Below are positions 34,698-43,913 of a stretch of DNA of 64,000 nt, piece by piece (within the stretch, counting starts at the first letter, position 1; each line of letters starts with the position of its first letter). Under the pieces are notes generated by a model. The model saw only the letters and a list, made by a program, of their open reading frames with translations, was not told where the DNA came from and made no database searches. Origin of the DNA: Bacillota bacterium (GTDB lineage Bacteria; Bacillota; Clostridia; Lachnospirales; Lachnospiraceae); contig JAEZGY010000010.1 of NCBI GenBank assembly GCA_023416695.1, positions 62,001 through 126,000 of the forward strand, in the 5' to 3' direction. The position numbers and the translations under genes are program-made.

Positions 34698-34726
34698 ATT
34701 AACTCCTCCTTTATCCTTTGTACTAT

Positions 34727-36688
34727 TTACTTTTCACGAACCCAGACACTCATTTCCGTTTCCCCTCGATTCGCCCAAGTATAGTACGGAATCCAAGTTA
34801 ATTTTTGTTCTATTTCATTACTTTTTCTATGTATATTACTATAAAGAGGCAATTTCCCATCTTGCGTATCAAGGCGAGTACCTTCAGCGGTAATTATGCC
34901 AATTCCACCTAGTTCCTTCTCTTTCCATAAATATTCAAACTCTACTTCCGGAGACAGAGATAAACAGTGTAAATCTTCACCATTGTCTACTCCTTCTAAA
35001 CAATAGACCATAGGACCTCTGGCTATTGCTACTTTACCAATATCCTCTGATACCTTTGTATTGGCATACCATCTCTGTATATTTAATTCTAGATTCAATA
35101 CTATCTCATCATCATTGAAATAGCTGGTAATATACCAAAATCCATCTTCAGATTCAATCACTTGCTCCGTTCCATTAATGAATACAGACGCCTTCTCACA
35201 CCACGCTGGTACTCTTAGTCCAATTGTTACCTCTTTGGTACAATTGGATTTGCACTGTATTACAATTTGCCCTTCTCTTGGGTAGTTTGTCTTTTGAACT
35301 ATCATAAGCGTACTATTGCCAATCTGAAATTCTGCATCCGAATCCATGTAAAGATTCACAAGAAGAACATTTTCTTTTTCTGTATAAATATAATTTTCTA
35401 TGGAAGTAATTAACCTAGCTAAATTAGGTGGACAGCACGCACATCCAAGCCACTGTGGTCTTACACACTTCACATGACTTTTTCCTGGATCTTTTTTCGA
35501 TTTTCTAGGTACCACTTCTAATGGATTTACATAGAAAAAATGCTTTCCATCCAATGCCATTCCAGATAGTACCGTATTATATAGGGCACGTTCCATGATA
35601 TCCCCATACTCACCTTTAGATTCGTTACGAAGCATCTGTCTAGCAAAAAATATAAGCCCAATTGATGCACAAGTTTCGCAATACATCGTATCATTCGGTA
35701 AATCATAATCCAAAGTAAAAGATTCTCCGATCACAGTTGAGCCAATTCCACCTGTAATATAAAGTCTTTTATCCACAATATTTCTCCAGATTCTTTTGCA
35801 TGCATTTAAAAATACTTGATCCTTTGTAGTGGCAGCAACATCGGCCATAGCTGTACACATATACACAAGTCTCACTGCATGTCCTTCCGCCGTATCCTGA
35901 AGAGTAACTGGATAATGAACTTGATAATACGAATCTGGGAATTGTTCCATTCCCACAATAAGTGGGGACTTATCTCTATCGCTACAGTTTTGCTTTCTAA
36001 AGAAATCTTTATCTTTACCACGTACCAAGAGAAAATATCGACTCAAACGCAGATATCTTTCTTCGTTAGTCAAGTGATATAAACGCATTAATCCTATCTC
36101 AATTTCCTCATGTCCATCACATCCATGAATCTTACCTTCCTCCTCGCCAAAATTACGATCGATGCAGTCAGCTAAACGGCGTGCTACCTTAAGTACTAAT
36201 TGATTTCTAGTTGCTTCATAATATGCAACAGCAGCTTCCATAAAATGTCCTGCACAGTATAATTCATGACTTTCACCAAGACGTTTAAATCTTCTTTCTG
36301 GAGCTTCAATTGTAAAGTATGTATTTAAATATCCATCCTCCTCCTGCGCCTTTGAAATAAGATCTACTACTCCATCTGCTAATTTTTTAAGATTTTCATC
36401 CTCTCTTTCACATAAAGAGTAAGCCACTGCCTCTAGCCATTTATAGACGTCGCTATCCTGAAACACCCATCCATAGTGACTACCTTCTTTAATACCAGCC
36501 GCTATTTGAAAGTTCTTAATCGCGTGACTCTTTTCATTTGGAATAGAGGAATCGTTACGCTCCTTCTCTATAGTTATATCAATAGCATCATTTAATATCT
36601 GCCATTGATATGGTATCATTTCTGTTCGCACCAAGTGTCGATATCCGGACCAAAAGGTATCTGTTAAATTAACTTTACTTTTTTTCAT
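34727..36688 (-). CDS. GH127 beta-L-arabinofuranosidase family protein
   Basis: 653 residues of the former DUF1680 family, an alpha-toroid followed by beta domains. The active-site elements known for GH127 are visible: Glu and Cys in MYCETCASIG and the zinc-binding Cys pair in GCACCPPNLARL. Characterised members remove beta-L-arabinofuranose from plant arabinosides such as hydroxyproline-linked sugars. No signal peptide is present, so it acts on imported oligosaccharides. It follows the solute-binding-protein gene after a hairpin. The exact sugar is not certain, since related families share this fold. Confidence 0.88.
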   Translation of the reverse strand: MKKSKVNLTDTFWSGYRHLVRTEMIPYQWQILNDAIDITIEKERNDSSIPNEKSHAIKNFQIAAGIKEGSHYGWVFQDSDVYKWLEAVAYSLCEREDENLKKLADGVVDLISKAQEEDGYLNTYFTIEAPERRFKRLGESHELYCAGHFMEAAVAYYEATRNQLVLKVARRLADCIDRNFGEEEGKIHGCDGHEEIEIGLMRLYHLTNEERYLRLSRYFLLVRGKDKDFFRKQNCSDRDKSPLIVGMEQFPDSYYQVHYPVTLQDTAEGHAVRLVYMCTAMADVAATTKDQVFLNACKRIWRNIVDKRLYITGGIGSTVIGESFTLDYDLPNDTMYCETCASIGLIFFARQMLRNESKGEYGDIMERALYNTVLSGMALDGKHFFYVNPLEVVPRKSKKDPGKSHVKCVRPQWLGCACCPPNLARLITSIENYIYTEKENVLLVNLYMDSDAEFQIGNSTLMIVQKTNYPREGQIVIQCKSNCTKEVTIGLRVPAWCEKASVFINGTEQVIESEDGFWYITSYFNDDEIVLNLELNIQRWYANTKVSEDIGKVAIARGPMVYCLEGVDNGEDLHCLSLSPEVEFEYLWKEKELGGIGIITAEGTRLDTQDGKLPLYSNIHRKSNEIEQKLTWIPYYTWANRGETEMSVWVREK

Positions 36689-36738
36689 AAGATATTCCTT
36701 TGCATCTGATTATTTAATCTCACATTAACATATATGAA

Positions 36739-36769
36739 AAGAAGCGAAGACTACCTCTCCCCGCTTCTT
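36739..36769 (-). terminator. Attenuating hairpin between the solute-binding protein and GH127 genes
   Basis: An 8-bp stem (36739-36746 with 36762-36769) is followed by TTTTC on the minus strand. Partial termination here would keep the binding protein more abundant than the downstream enzymes. Confidence 0.6.
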
Positions 36770-36801
36770 ACCATGTAATGCACTATCTTTAACTAGTCTT
36801 T

Positions 36802-38094
36802 TTATTGATTGAGAATTCCATCAATTGTAGTTTGTGCTTTAGCAGCAGCATCCTCTGGCGAACTCTGTCCAGTGATAACTTCATTGAATGCTAAAGAGAT
36901 TGCATTAGAAACATCTGGCCAAGTTGCTAAAGGTCCTCTAGCATTAGCATACTGCATTTCATTAACAAATGCCTGATAAACAGCATCCCCTTGGAACTGA
37001 GTTTCAGCGATTGTAGAGTCTGAAGATATATATCCCATTGCATTCATCATGTATAAGCATGTCTCTTTGCTTGTGGCAAATTTAAGGAATTCAATTGCAG
37101 CGTCTTCATTTCCTCCACTAATTACAGCATAGTTTTCTCCACCAAGACCGGAAGCTTGTTTTTGATCCTGTGGTATAGGCGCTACATTCCACTTTAAGTC
37201 TGGCGCTTCCTGACGCATAGTAGGAATCTGCCACGTACCATTGATCATCATTGCTAAGTTTCCAGAAATAAACTGGTTCATAGTGTCACCCTGTGTCCAG
37301 TTGATAGCTTCTTTTGTCATAGCGCCTGATTCAACTAATGTCTGTTCAAGTTTTAAAGCTTTAATACCACCATCAGAATTGATTTCATAAGAAGTTGCTC
37401 CTGTGGACCATACCCAAGGAAGGAAGTTAAATGTACCTTCTTCGTTTTGTAATGCACAATGTGCGAATCCAGATACTTTATCAGTAGTGCATGCTTTTGC
37501 AGCAGCGGTTAATTCATCCCAAGTCTTTGGAACTTCAACTTTTGCAGCTTTTAACATATCTTCGTTATAGAACAATAACAGACAATTACTACCAAATGGT
37601 ACGCCATAAAGTTTACCATCTAATGTACAGGAATTCACTGGTCCTGGATAATAAGTACTTACATCAAACTTATCAGTAATATCTGCAAAAATACCCATTG
37701 CTGCATAAGATGCATGATCTGGATTATCTAAGATTACAATATCCGGCAATTCATTTGCAGAGGCTCCAACAGATAACTGCTTCTTAAAATCTGCAAATGG
37801 AACATACTTTGCTTCCACCTTAATTGAACTTTGAGAACTGTTAAATTGCTCAATAATGTGATTCAAAGCTTTTTGATGACCTTCTGTTTCCCAATAATAC
37901 CAAATTGTTACATCACCTGAAGCTGAGGAAGCAGGAGTTTTCTCTGCACCTTTACTAGCCTCTGGAGAGTTCTTATCTGCAGCTTTAGTTGGCTCTGCAC
38001 TATTCTTTGTGTCAACATCCTTATTACCACCGCACCCCACACAAAGTGACAATGACATAACCACTACAAGTAACATTGCTAAAAATCGTTTCAT
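36802..38094 (-). CDS. ABC sugar transporter solute-binding lipoprotein
   Basis: 430 residues. An N-terminal signal ends in LSLCVGCGG, a lipobox, so the mature protein is anchored outside the membrane. A Ser/Ala/Lys-rich linker (about 25-60) precedes a family 1 binding fold (VTIWYYWETEGHQKALNHII). It should capture an oligosaccharide for the two permeases encoded upstream. No ATPase gene is present; a shared MsmK-type ATPase is likely, as for many CUT1 systems. A conserved element and weak promoter lie 66 nt upstream. Confidence 0.92.
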   Translation of the reverse strand: MKRFLAMLLVVVMSLSLCVGCGGNKDVDTKNSAEPTKAADKNSPEASKGAEKTPASSASGDVTIWYYWETEGHQKALNHIIEQFNSSQSSIKVEAKYVPFADFKKQLSVGASANELPDIVILDNPDHASYAAMGIFADITDKFDVSTYYPGPVNSCTLDGKLYGVPFGSNCLLLFYNEDMLKAAKVEVPKTWDELTAAAKACTTDKVSGFAHCALQNEEGTFNFLPWVWSTGATSYEINSDGGIKALKLEQTLVESGAMTKEAINWTQGDTMNQFISGNLAMMINGTWQIPTMRQEAPDLKWNVAPIPQDQKQASGLGGENYAVISGGNEDAAIEFLKFATSKETCLYMMNAMGYISSDSTIAETQFQGDAVYQAFVNEMQYANARGPLATWPDVSNAISLAFNEVITGQSSPEDAAAKAQTTIDGILNQ

Positions 38095-38133
38095 ACTTTT
38101 TCCTCCTTATATTATTAAGTAGTTTGTACATAC

Positions 38134-38203
38134 AGTGTAATATTCATGGGCTTCAACTAAAACTCGACAAAACTAAAAAAGGAAGAATTATCTAAAGTAA
38201 ATT
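38134..38203 (-). promoter_or_regulatory. Candidate response-regulator site and promoter before the solute-binding protein gene
   Basis: The element at about 38160-38203 matches closely the one at 43871-43913. In both, 25 nt separate a TCG at its edge from a -10-like box, here TACACT (38134-38139). There is no good -35, as expected for an activator-dependent promoter. It spans the 3' end of the kinase gene. Confidence 0.6.
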
Positions 38204-39967
38204 ACTTTTATCAATTTGAATGTTTATACTTGTTCCCTCTCCAATTTTACTGGATACCGAAATAGTGCCTCGGCTGCCATAATACATTCTTAGTCTGGTA
38301 ATGGCATTCTCCATTCCGATATGATGTCCAGTTTCTACTCCGTCAAAGATATCTACGTTATACATATTAACCATATCCTTCTCCATTCCGATTCCATTAT
38401 CACGGATTGTAATAGAGAGTGTCTCCTCAACTTTTTTTATTACTATTTGCAGACATGCTTTGGTGGAATTGCTTGCAAAGCCGTGAACAATTGCATTTTC
38501 AATAAAGGGCTGAAGTAAAAGTTTATGTATCTTTTGCTCCATCGCTTCTGGATCAACTTCTATGTTACAGTTGAACTGATTTTTCAGTCTGAACTGCTGC
38601 AAAAAAATATATTTTTTTAGCCACTCTACTTCTTCTCTTACGGTAACCTCAGCATTACTATTCACAATGGCATAACGCAGAATATTAGCCAAGGAATTTA
38701 TTGCATTACTTATATCATATTCAGCCTTATCAATCGCCATCCAATTTATAGTATCTAAGGTATTGTAAATAAAATGTGGGTTAATCTGCGCTTCCAGTGC
38801 TACTATCTGAGCTTCTCTTTCCTTCTCCAACGCCTGAGACAGCTTACCTAACATATCATTGAATTGTAGTGCAATATCTTCTATCTCTATTGGCATTTTA
38901 TTATCTGCTACTACACGTACTGATAAGTCACCTTGCATAGTCTTCTGCATCGTATCGGTAACTTTACGGACTGACATCACTAATTTTTTTGCCATTCTTG
39001 AGGTCATGAAAATGGCAATGGTAAACAGAAAGGCACTTAGTATGAGTATTACTGCTATTTGTTTCTTTAAAGTATTTATTAAACGACTTTGATCTGTTAT
39101 ATTCACAACGTCCCAATTCAACTTATCATCATGATAGGCATATGCAGTGGTATATTGTTTGCTGTAATTCTTATCTTCACCAATAAATTGGGCATAATCC
39201 TTAATTCGTAAATCTAGATCTTTTTCTTGATTTGTAATTTTTCTTCCTATTTGACTTTTACTGCCGTAGGTTATTATTCTGCCACTTTCATCGACAATAA
39301 AGTTTAGGTTATTTTCTGTCCCGTTCTCTTCCGTAGTGGTACATATATTCTCAAGAAATCTTTCATCTATACTAATAATAACAATGCCACAACGTTCTTC
39401 TAAATCCATGTAATCAATGATACGATGTGCAATATGAAACAAGTAATAGTCTTTACTGGCAAAGTCTGTCGCATACTGAGTAGAAAACACATGGGTATTA
39501 TAATCTTTGGATACTTTATTATATAAAAGGTTCTGATCCAAATCAAAATTTGCTAACCAAGAATTCTTGTATGTGGCCGGGGTCAACTGATCATAGGTAA
39601 CAAGCATATCTGACTCACTAATAACTGTAATAGAACGAATGTACTCTTTGGTATTCAGCAACCCACGAAGATACCTTCTCATCTGATTTTTGGTAACTGA
39701 TACATCTTCGCCTTTATTCAGTTTATCAATCCATGCTACCATATTGTCATCTGTATAGATCTGATACAGTAAGTCTTCGTAAGATTCCATCCAAATCTGC
39801 AGATTGTCATCTATCTGCTTTAAGCTGTTATTCGTCAATTCTCTTGTGTTCTCTTTCAATGTGTAAGAAATGTTATAATAAGAGAAAAGACTTAATACAA
39901 CAATAGGAATGATTGCTGTAATGCAAAAAAGACGTATTAATTTACTTTGCAGACTTTTCTTTTTCAT
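38192..39967 (-). CDS. Sensor histidine kinase, YesM type
   Basis: 591 residues. Membrane helices at about 10-32 and 300-322 enclose an extracellular Cache-like sensor. HAMP follows, then the His_kinase domain with phospho-acceptor His in EAQINPHFIYNTLDTINW and an ATPase region with NAIVHGF and DNGIGM. The YesM/LytS group pairs with AraC-type response regulators such as the one at 43912-45435. It is transcribed after GH31 and before the binding-protein gene. It probably senses the sugar outside the cell and turns on the locus. Confidence 0.92.
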   Translation of the reverse strand: MKKKSLQSKLIRLFCITAIIPIVVLSLFSYYNISYTLKENTRELTNNSLKQIDDNLQIWMESYEDLLYQIYTDDNMVAWIDKLNKGEDVSVTKNQMRRYLRGLLNTKEYIRSITVISESDMLVTYDQLTPATYKNSWLANFDLDQNLLYNKVSKDYNTHVFSTQYATDFASKDYYLFHIAHRIIDYMDLEERCGIVIISIDERFLENICTTTEENGTENNLNFIVDESGRIITYGSKSQIGRKITNQEKDLDLRIKDYAQFIGEDKNYSKQYTTAYAYHDDKLNWDVVNITDQSRLINTLKKQIAVILILSAFLFTIAIFMTSRMAKKLVMSVRKVTDTMQKTMQGDLSVRVVADNKMPIEIEDIALQFNDMLGKLSQALEKEREAQIVALEAQINPHFIYNTLDTINWMAIDKAEYDISNAINSLANILRYAIVNSNAEVTVREEVEWLKKYIFLQQFRLKNQFNCNIEVDPEAMEQKIHKLLLQPFIENAIVHGFASNSTKACLQIVIKKVEETLSITIRDNGIGMEKDMVNMYNVDIFDGVETGHHIGMENAITRLRMYYGSRGTISVSSKIGEGTSINIQIDKSNLL

Positions 39968-40069
39968 TTTCCACCGCCATATAGTAATATTAGCTACTAA
40001 GTACTGATATACCTAGTAGCTAATTCCATCATACCCTTTATATTCCTTTTTTTCAACAAAACTTCCAAT

Positions 40070-42046
40070 TTATAACTCCTTTTTATAGACAGGAAGTACA
40101 TCAAGAGGTGCATCTGCCTCTATCCATTGTCCTCCTTCATACAAGGTATTAGTCTCCATTTCTCTCCAGTTGTAATTCTTTGGAAGATAAACCTTCCTTT
40201 TGACCACTCCAGCTATTAATATGGGGGCAACCAGATACTTATCGCCAAACATATAGGTATCCTCTATCTCCCAACATGTCTCATCTTCTGGGAACATATA
40301 AAACATAGTTCGCATTACTGGTGTTCCTTTATCATGAGCTTGGTTCATAGTCATCCGTACATAATCACGCATACTTTCCCTGATTGTGAGATACTTTTTA
40401 CATATCTCGTAAATCTCTTCACCATAACTCCAAACTTCATTATTTGCTCCAGACGTGCAGTGAGCTCCTCCAATATCACCCATTGGCTCCTTATGTGGCT
40501 CTCTATCACCATGCAAGCGCATAACCGGGCAGAAAGCTCCCCAGGCAAACCATCTTGCAAATAACTCACGAAAGGCTGGGTCATCTGGATTTCCACCATG
40601 AAAGCCACCTATATCCGTAGTCCACCAAGGTATACCTGAAATCCCCATATTAAGACCTGCCATAAGTTGATTCTTCATACTCATAAAACTGGAAGCTATA
40701 TCACCAGACCAAACTAATGTTCCATATTTTTGGCTTCCTGCCCAGGCACATCGTATCAAATTTACTATATTATCTTGTCCCTCTTTTCGCATACCATCAA
40801 AGAATGCTTTTGCATACATAACAGGAAAATAGTTGCCAACAGATAAATCTGTTCCTAGATAATAGCGATAGTTATCAAAATCATAAGCCGAATACTCAGG
40901 CTCCGCTTCATCTAACCAGAATATACGTATCCCTTTCTTATAATAGTTTTCCTTTACTACAGACCATACATAATCTCTTGCCAAAGGATTCGTAGCATCA
41001 AAATGTATAGTGTTTCCTTCAAAAGCTAATCCTACACGCACTCCTCTCTCTGTCCGGACAAGATAACCTTTTTCAAGCATCTCCTTATAATTTTCCGATT
41101 TTTCTTCCACAGTTGGCCATATGGATACCATAAGTTTGATTCCCATTTGCTCCAATTCTTTTACCATCTGATCAGGATCAGGCCAATATTTTGGATCAAA
41201 AGACCAATCGCCTTGATATCTCCAATGGAAAAAGTCTATTACAATCACATCCAGAGGAAGATTTCGTCTCTTGTATTCCCTAGCAACCTCTAACAACTCC
41301 TGCTGTGTCTGATAACGTAGCTTGCACTGCCAAAAGCCCAGGCCATACTCAGGCATAATAGGTGCCTTTCCTGTAACATAAGCATATCTTTCTTCTATCT
41401 CCGCAGGTGTATCCCCTGCAACTACCCAGATATCAAGAATATCTGTTGCATATGCCTCGAATGACATAATATTCTTACCAAACACAGCTCTTCCTATTGC
41501 TGGGTTGTTCCACAACATACCATAACCAAGAGATGACATGTAAAATGGTACACTAGCCTGAGAATTGCGCTGCGCCATTTCCAAATCAGTTCCTTTTAGA
41601 TTTAGATAAGGTTGTTGGTACTGTCCCATTCCAAAAATCTTCTCTTGTGGACTAAGAGATTCCAATCGATATGTCAAATGAAACTGTCCTCCAATATTAG
41701 GCTTAAACTCTCTACCATCAATATCCAAAGCACTACAACTTTCTCTCTCTATATCCCGTCGATTCCGCCAATATTCTCGTAACAATACTTGATTTTTTTG
41801 ATTATAAATAATAAGTTCGCCACTGTGTGAGATTGTAGCTCGAATATTCCCATTGACAATCTCTCCTGATTTTTCATCAAATGCAATTGTAGCGTCTTGC
41901 TTTTTATCCAACAGAGCCCAATTTCGATTAGGCATTATGGTATTCTTAGTGGCGCGTATTCGTAAGCCATGGCTTCCCCATGCTTCTATCCACACTTCCT
42001 CATCATCATAATGATATCTGAGTTTATTATCCTCACTTATTATCAT
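40070..42046 (-). CDS. Glycoside hydrolase family 31
   Basis: 658 residues, shorter than YicI-type alpha-xylosidases (about 770). The catalytic barrel shows the nucleophile Asp in FWLDEAEPE, the acid/base Asp in VWSGDIASSF and the conserved ARWFAWGAFCPVMRLHG. The N-terminal beta domain is compact. No signal peptide, so it works on imported oligosaccharides. The family includes alpha-glucosidases and alpha-xylosidases; together with GH127, alpha-xylosidase activity on a plant oligosaccharide is attractive but unproved. It starts 6 nt after the second permease. Confidence 0.88.
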   Translation of the reverse strand: MIISEDNKLRYHYDDEEVWIEAWGSHGLRIRATKNTIMPNRNWALLDKKQDATIAFDEKSGEIVNGNIRATISHSGELIIYNQKNQVLLREYWRNRRDIERESCSALDIDGREFKPNIGGQFHLTYRLESLSPQEKIFGMGQYQQPYLNLKGTDLEMAQRNSQASVPFYMSSLGYGMLWNNPAIGRAVFGKNIMSFEAYATDILDIWVVAGDTPAEIEERYAYVTGKAPIMPEYGLGFWQCKLRYQTQQELLEVAREYKRRNLPLDVIVIDFFHWRYQGDWSFDPKYWPDPDQMVKELEQMGIKLMVSIWPTVEEKSENYKEMLEKGYLVRTERGVRVGLAFEGNTIHFDATNPLARDYVWSVVKENYYKKGIRIFWLDEAEPEYSAYDFDNYRYYLGTDLSVGNYFPVMYAKAFFDGMRKEGQDNIVNLIRCAWAGSQKYGTLVWSGDIASSFMSMKNQLMAGLNMGISGIPWWTTDIGGFHGGNPDDPAFRELFARWFAWGAFCPVMRLHGDREPHKEPMGDIGGAHCTSGANNEVWSYGEEIYEICKKYLTIRESMRDYVRMTMNQAHDKGTPVMRTMFYMFPEDETCWEIEDTYMFGDKYLVAPILIAGVVKRKVYLPKNYNWREMETNTLYEGGQWIEADAPLDVLPVYKKEL

Positions 42047-42052
42047 ATCTTA

Positions 42053-42901
42053 TCATCCTTTCACAGCACCACTTGTCATACCACTGATTATATACTTCTG
42101 CATAAAGATAAAAATTAAAGCAACTGGTATAATACCTACAATAGCAAACGCCGTTAAATAACTCCACTTGGTTCCGTATTGTCCCATAAAGTTAAAAATA
42201 CCTGAAGTAATTGGCCTTTTAGCCTGGTCTAGGATAAATGTCATACCATAAGCCAAATCGCCCCATGCATACAAGAAGGAGAAGGTTGCACAAACAACAA
42301 TACCTGGTTTTGCTACTGGAACATATACTAATATAAAGGCTTTAAAATGATTACATCCATCTACTCGTGCGGCTTCTTCCAGTTCTGCTGGGATGGAGGC
42401 AAAATAATTTTTAAGTACGAGTACAGAAAAAGGAATTCCTATGGTAGCATCTGCTAAAATAGCTGCCCCCCATGAGTCATATAAGCCCATTCCTTTAAAC
42501 ATTACAAACATAGGAGTTAATAATACCGATACTGGTAACATCTGAGTCACTAAGAACATCAGCATCATGACTTTTCTTCCTCTAAAACGATATCTAGCAA
42601 TTGCATAGGACGCTGGAACAGCCAATACAACTGCTATTACCATAGCTACAATTGAAATAATAAAACTATTCGCAAAGGAACGGAACATGTTAAAATCACC
42701 GTTTGCAACCTGTGCCATATATGATTTCAAATTCAAAACATGAGGGTAAAAGGTTGGAGGATTTTGAAATATCTCTTTTTCTGTCTTAAGGGAAGTAATT
42801 AAAATCCAAAATATTGGAAATAGAAGAATAGCAAATATTATGACAGATACAATACAATAAATCACATTTTTCTTCTTACTTAATCTTTTATCACTATTCA
42901 T
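42053..42901 (-). CDS. Sugar ABC transporter permease, MalG type
   Basis: 282 residues with six membrane helices. The EAA loop that contacts the ATPase reads ELEEAARVDGCNHFKAFILV at about 185-205. Second permease of a CUT1 importer, partner of the preceding gene. Its ATG overlaps the stop of that gene by one base (TAATG), a sign of tight translational coupling. It ends in GMTSGAVKG, typical of the family. Confidence 0.93.
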   Translation of the reverse strand: MNSDKRLSKKKNVIYCIVSVIIFAILLFPIFWILITSLKTEKEIFQNPPTFYPHVLNLKSYMAQVANGDFNMFRSFANSFIISIVAMVIAVVLAVPASYAIARYRFRGRKVMMLMFLVTQMLPVSVLLTPMFVMFKGMGLYDSWGAAILADATIGIPFSVLVLKNYFASIPAELEEAARVDGCNHFKAFILVYVPVAKPGIVVCATFSFLYAWGDLAYGMTFILDQAKRPITSGIFNFMGQYGTKWSYLTAFAIVGIIPVALIFIFMQKYIISGMTSGAVKG

Positions 42902-43806
42902 TACTTTTCCTCTCCTTTCATAGTAATTCTCATATACAGAATGCCTACTAGTAATAGAATAACGAGAAGTATATTGGCAACTGCTGATCCTTTACTATAC
43001 TTGAACAATTCAAAGGAATACTTATACGAATAGGTGGATAACAGATGTGTTGAGTTTACTGGCCCACCTTTTGTCATAACATATACTACATCATATACTT
43101 TAAACGTATAGATAAATCCTAATACCAAAATTGCTTCAATGGTTGGTCGCATCATGGGAAGGGTAATCTTAAAGAATCTTTGTCTTGCATTAGCGCCATC
43201 AATTGCTGCACTTTCATATAACTCTGATGGAATAGTGGTAAGACCAGTGGAGAGTAAAATTGTATTAAATGGTATACCAATCCAGATATTCGTAATTATA
43301 ACGGCTATCATTGCTGTACTAGGATTAGTTAGCCAGTCTACATTCTGGCTAATAATCCCCACGCTTTTTAACAGATAATTTAGGACACCAACATCTGTTG
43401 CAAATACAAATTTAAAGATCAATGCTGTTATCGTCATTGGAATCATCCACGGCATCATTAAAAGACCACGGATTGGTTTTGCAAAAGAGAAATTACAATT
43501 AAAAAATAGGGCCAAAGCAAAGCCGATGACAAACTGGAAGACCAGACATGAAACAGTAAAAATTAAGGTGTTTACCAAAGCCTTAAAAAATACTCCATCA
43601 GCAAATAATTGTGTATAGTTTTGTAACCCTATATATTGTTTGGTTCCTTTAACAAGGTTAGCCACCGTAACATTCTGAAAACTCAGTATGATATTACTTA
43701 TAATAGGATATCCCACAAATATTAGCATATAAATAACTGCTGGCAAAATAAAAAACAAGCCTATATTGTTGTACTTATGTACTTTACTCTTTGTTTTTAC
43801 TTTCAT
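42901..43806 (-). CDS. Sugar ABC transporter permease, MalF type
   Basis: 301 residues with six membrane helices; the EAA loop reads ELYESAAIDGANARQRFFKI at about 205-225. First permease of the CUT1 importer. The ATG at 43806 (MKVKTKSK) has GGGAGG eleven bases before it; a frame thirteen codons longer overlaps the candidate promoter and lacks a site. It starts the run permease-permease-GH31 and has the conserved element about 65 nt upstream. Confidence 0.92.
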   Translation of the reverse strand: MKVKTKSKVHKYNNIGLFFILPAVIYMLIFVGYPIISNIILSFQNVTVANLVKGTKQYIGLQNYTQLFADGVFFKALVNTLIFTVSCLVFQFVIGFALALFFNCNFSFAKPIRGLLMMPWMIPMTITALIFKFVFATDVGVLNYLLKSVGIISQNVDWLTNPSTAMIAVIITNIWIGIPFNTILLSTGLTTIPSELYESAAIDGANARQRFFKITLPMMRPTIEAILVLGFIYTFKVYDVVYVMTKGGPVNSTHLLSTYSYKYSFELFKYSKGSAVANILLVILLLVGILYMRITMKGEEK

Positions 43807-43843
43807 ACTTAAAAAAACCTCCCTTTTAGTTGTCGCTATTACC

Positions 43844-43913
43844 ATTGTAAAATTAAATCACAATATAGGAAATGCGAAAAATCTAAAAAAAGAGGAATTT
43901 TCATAAGTAATTT
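43844..43913 (-). promoter_or_regulatory. Candidate response-regulator site and promoter before the permease gene
   Basis: The element at about 43871-43913 aligns without gaps to that at 38160-38203, with roughly four in five bases identical. It is followed after 25 nt by the -10-like TACAAT (43844-43849) without a -35. It overlaps the stop codon of the response-regulator gene. Confidence 0.6.
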
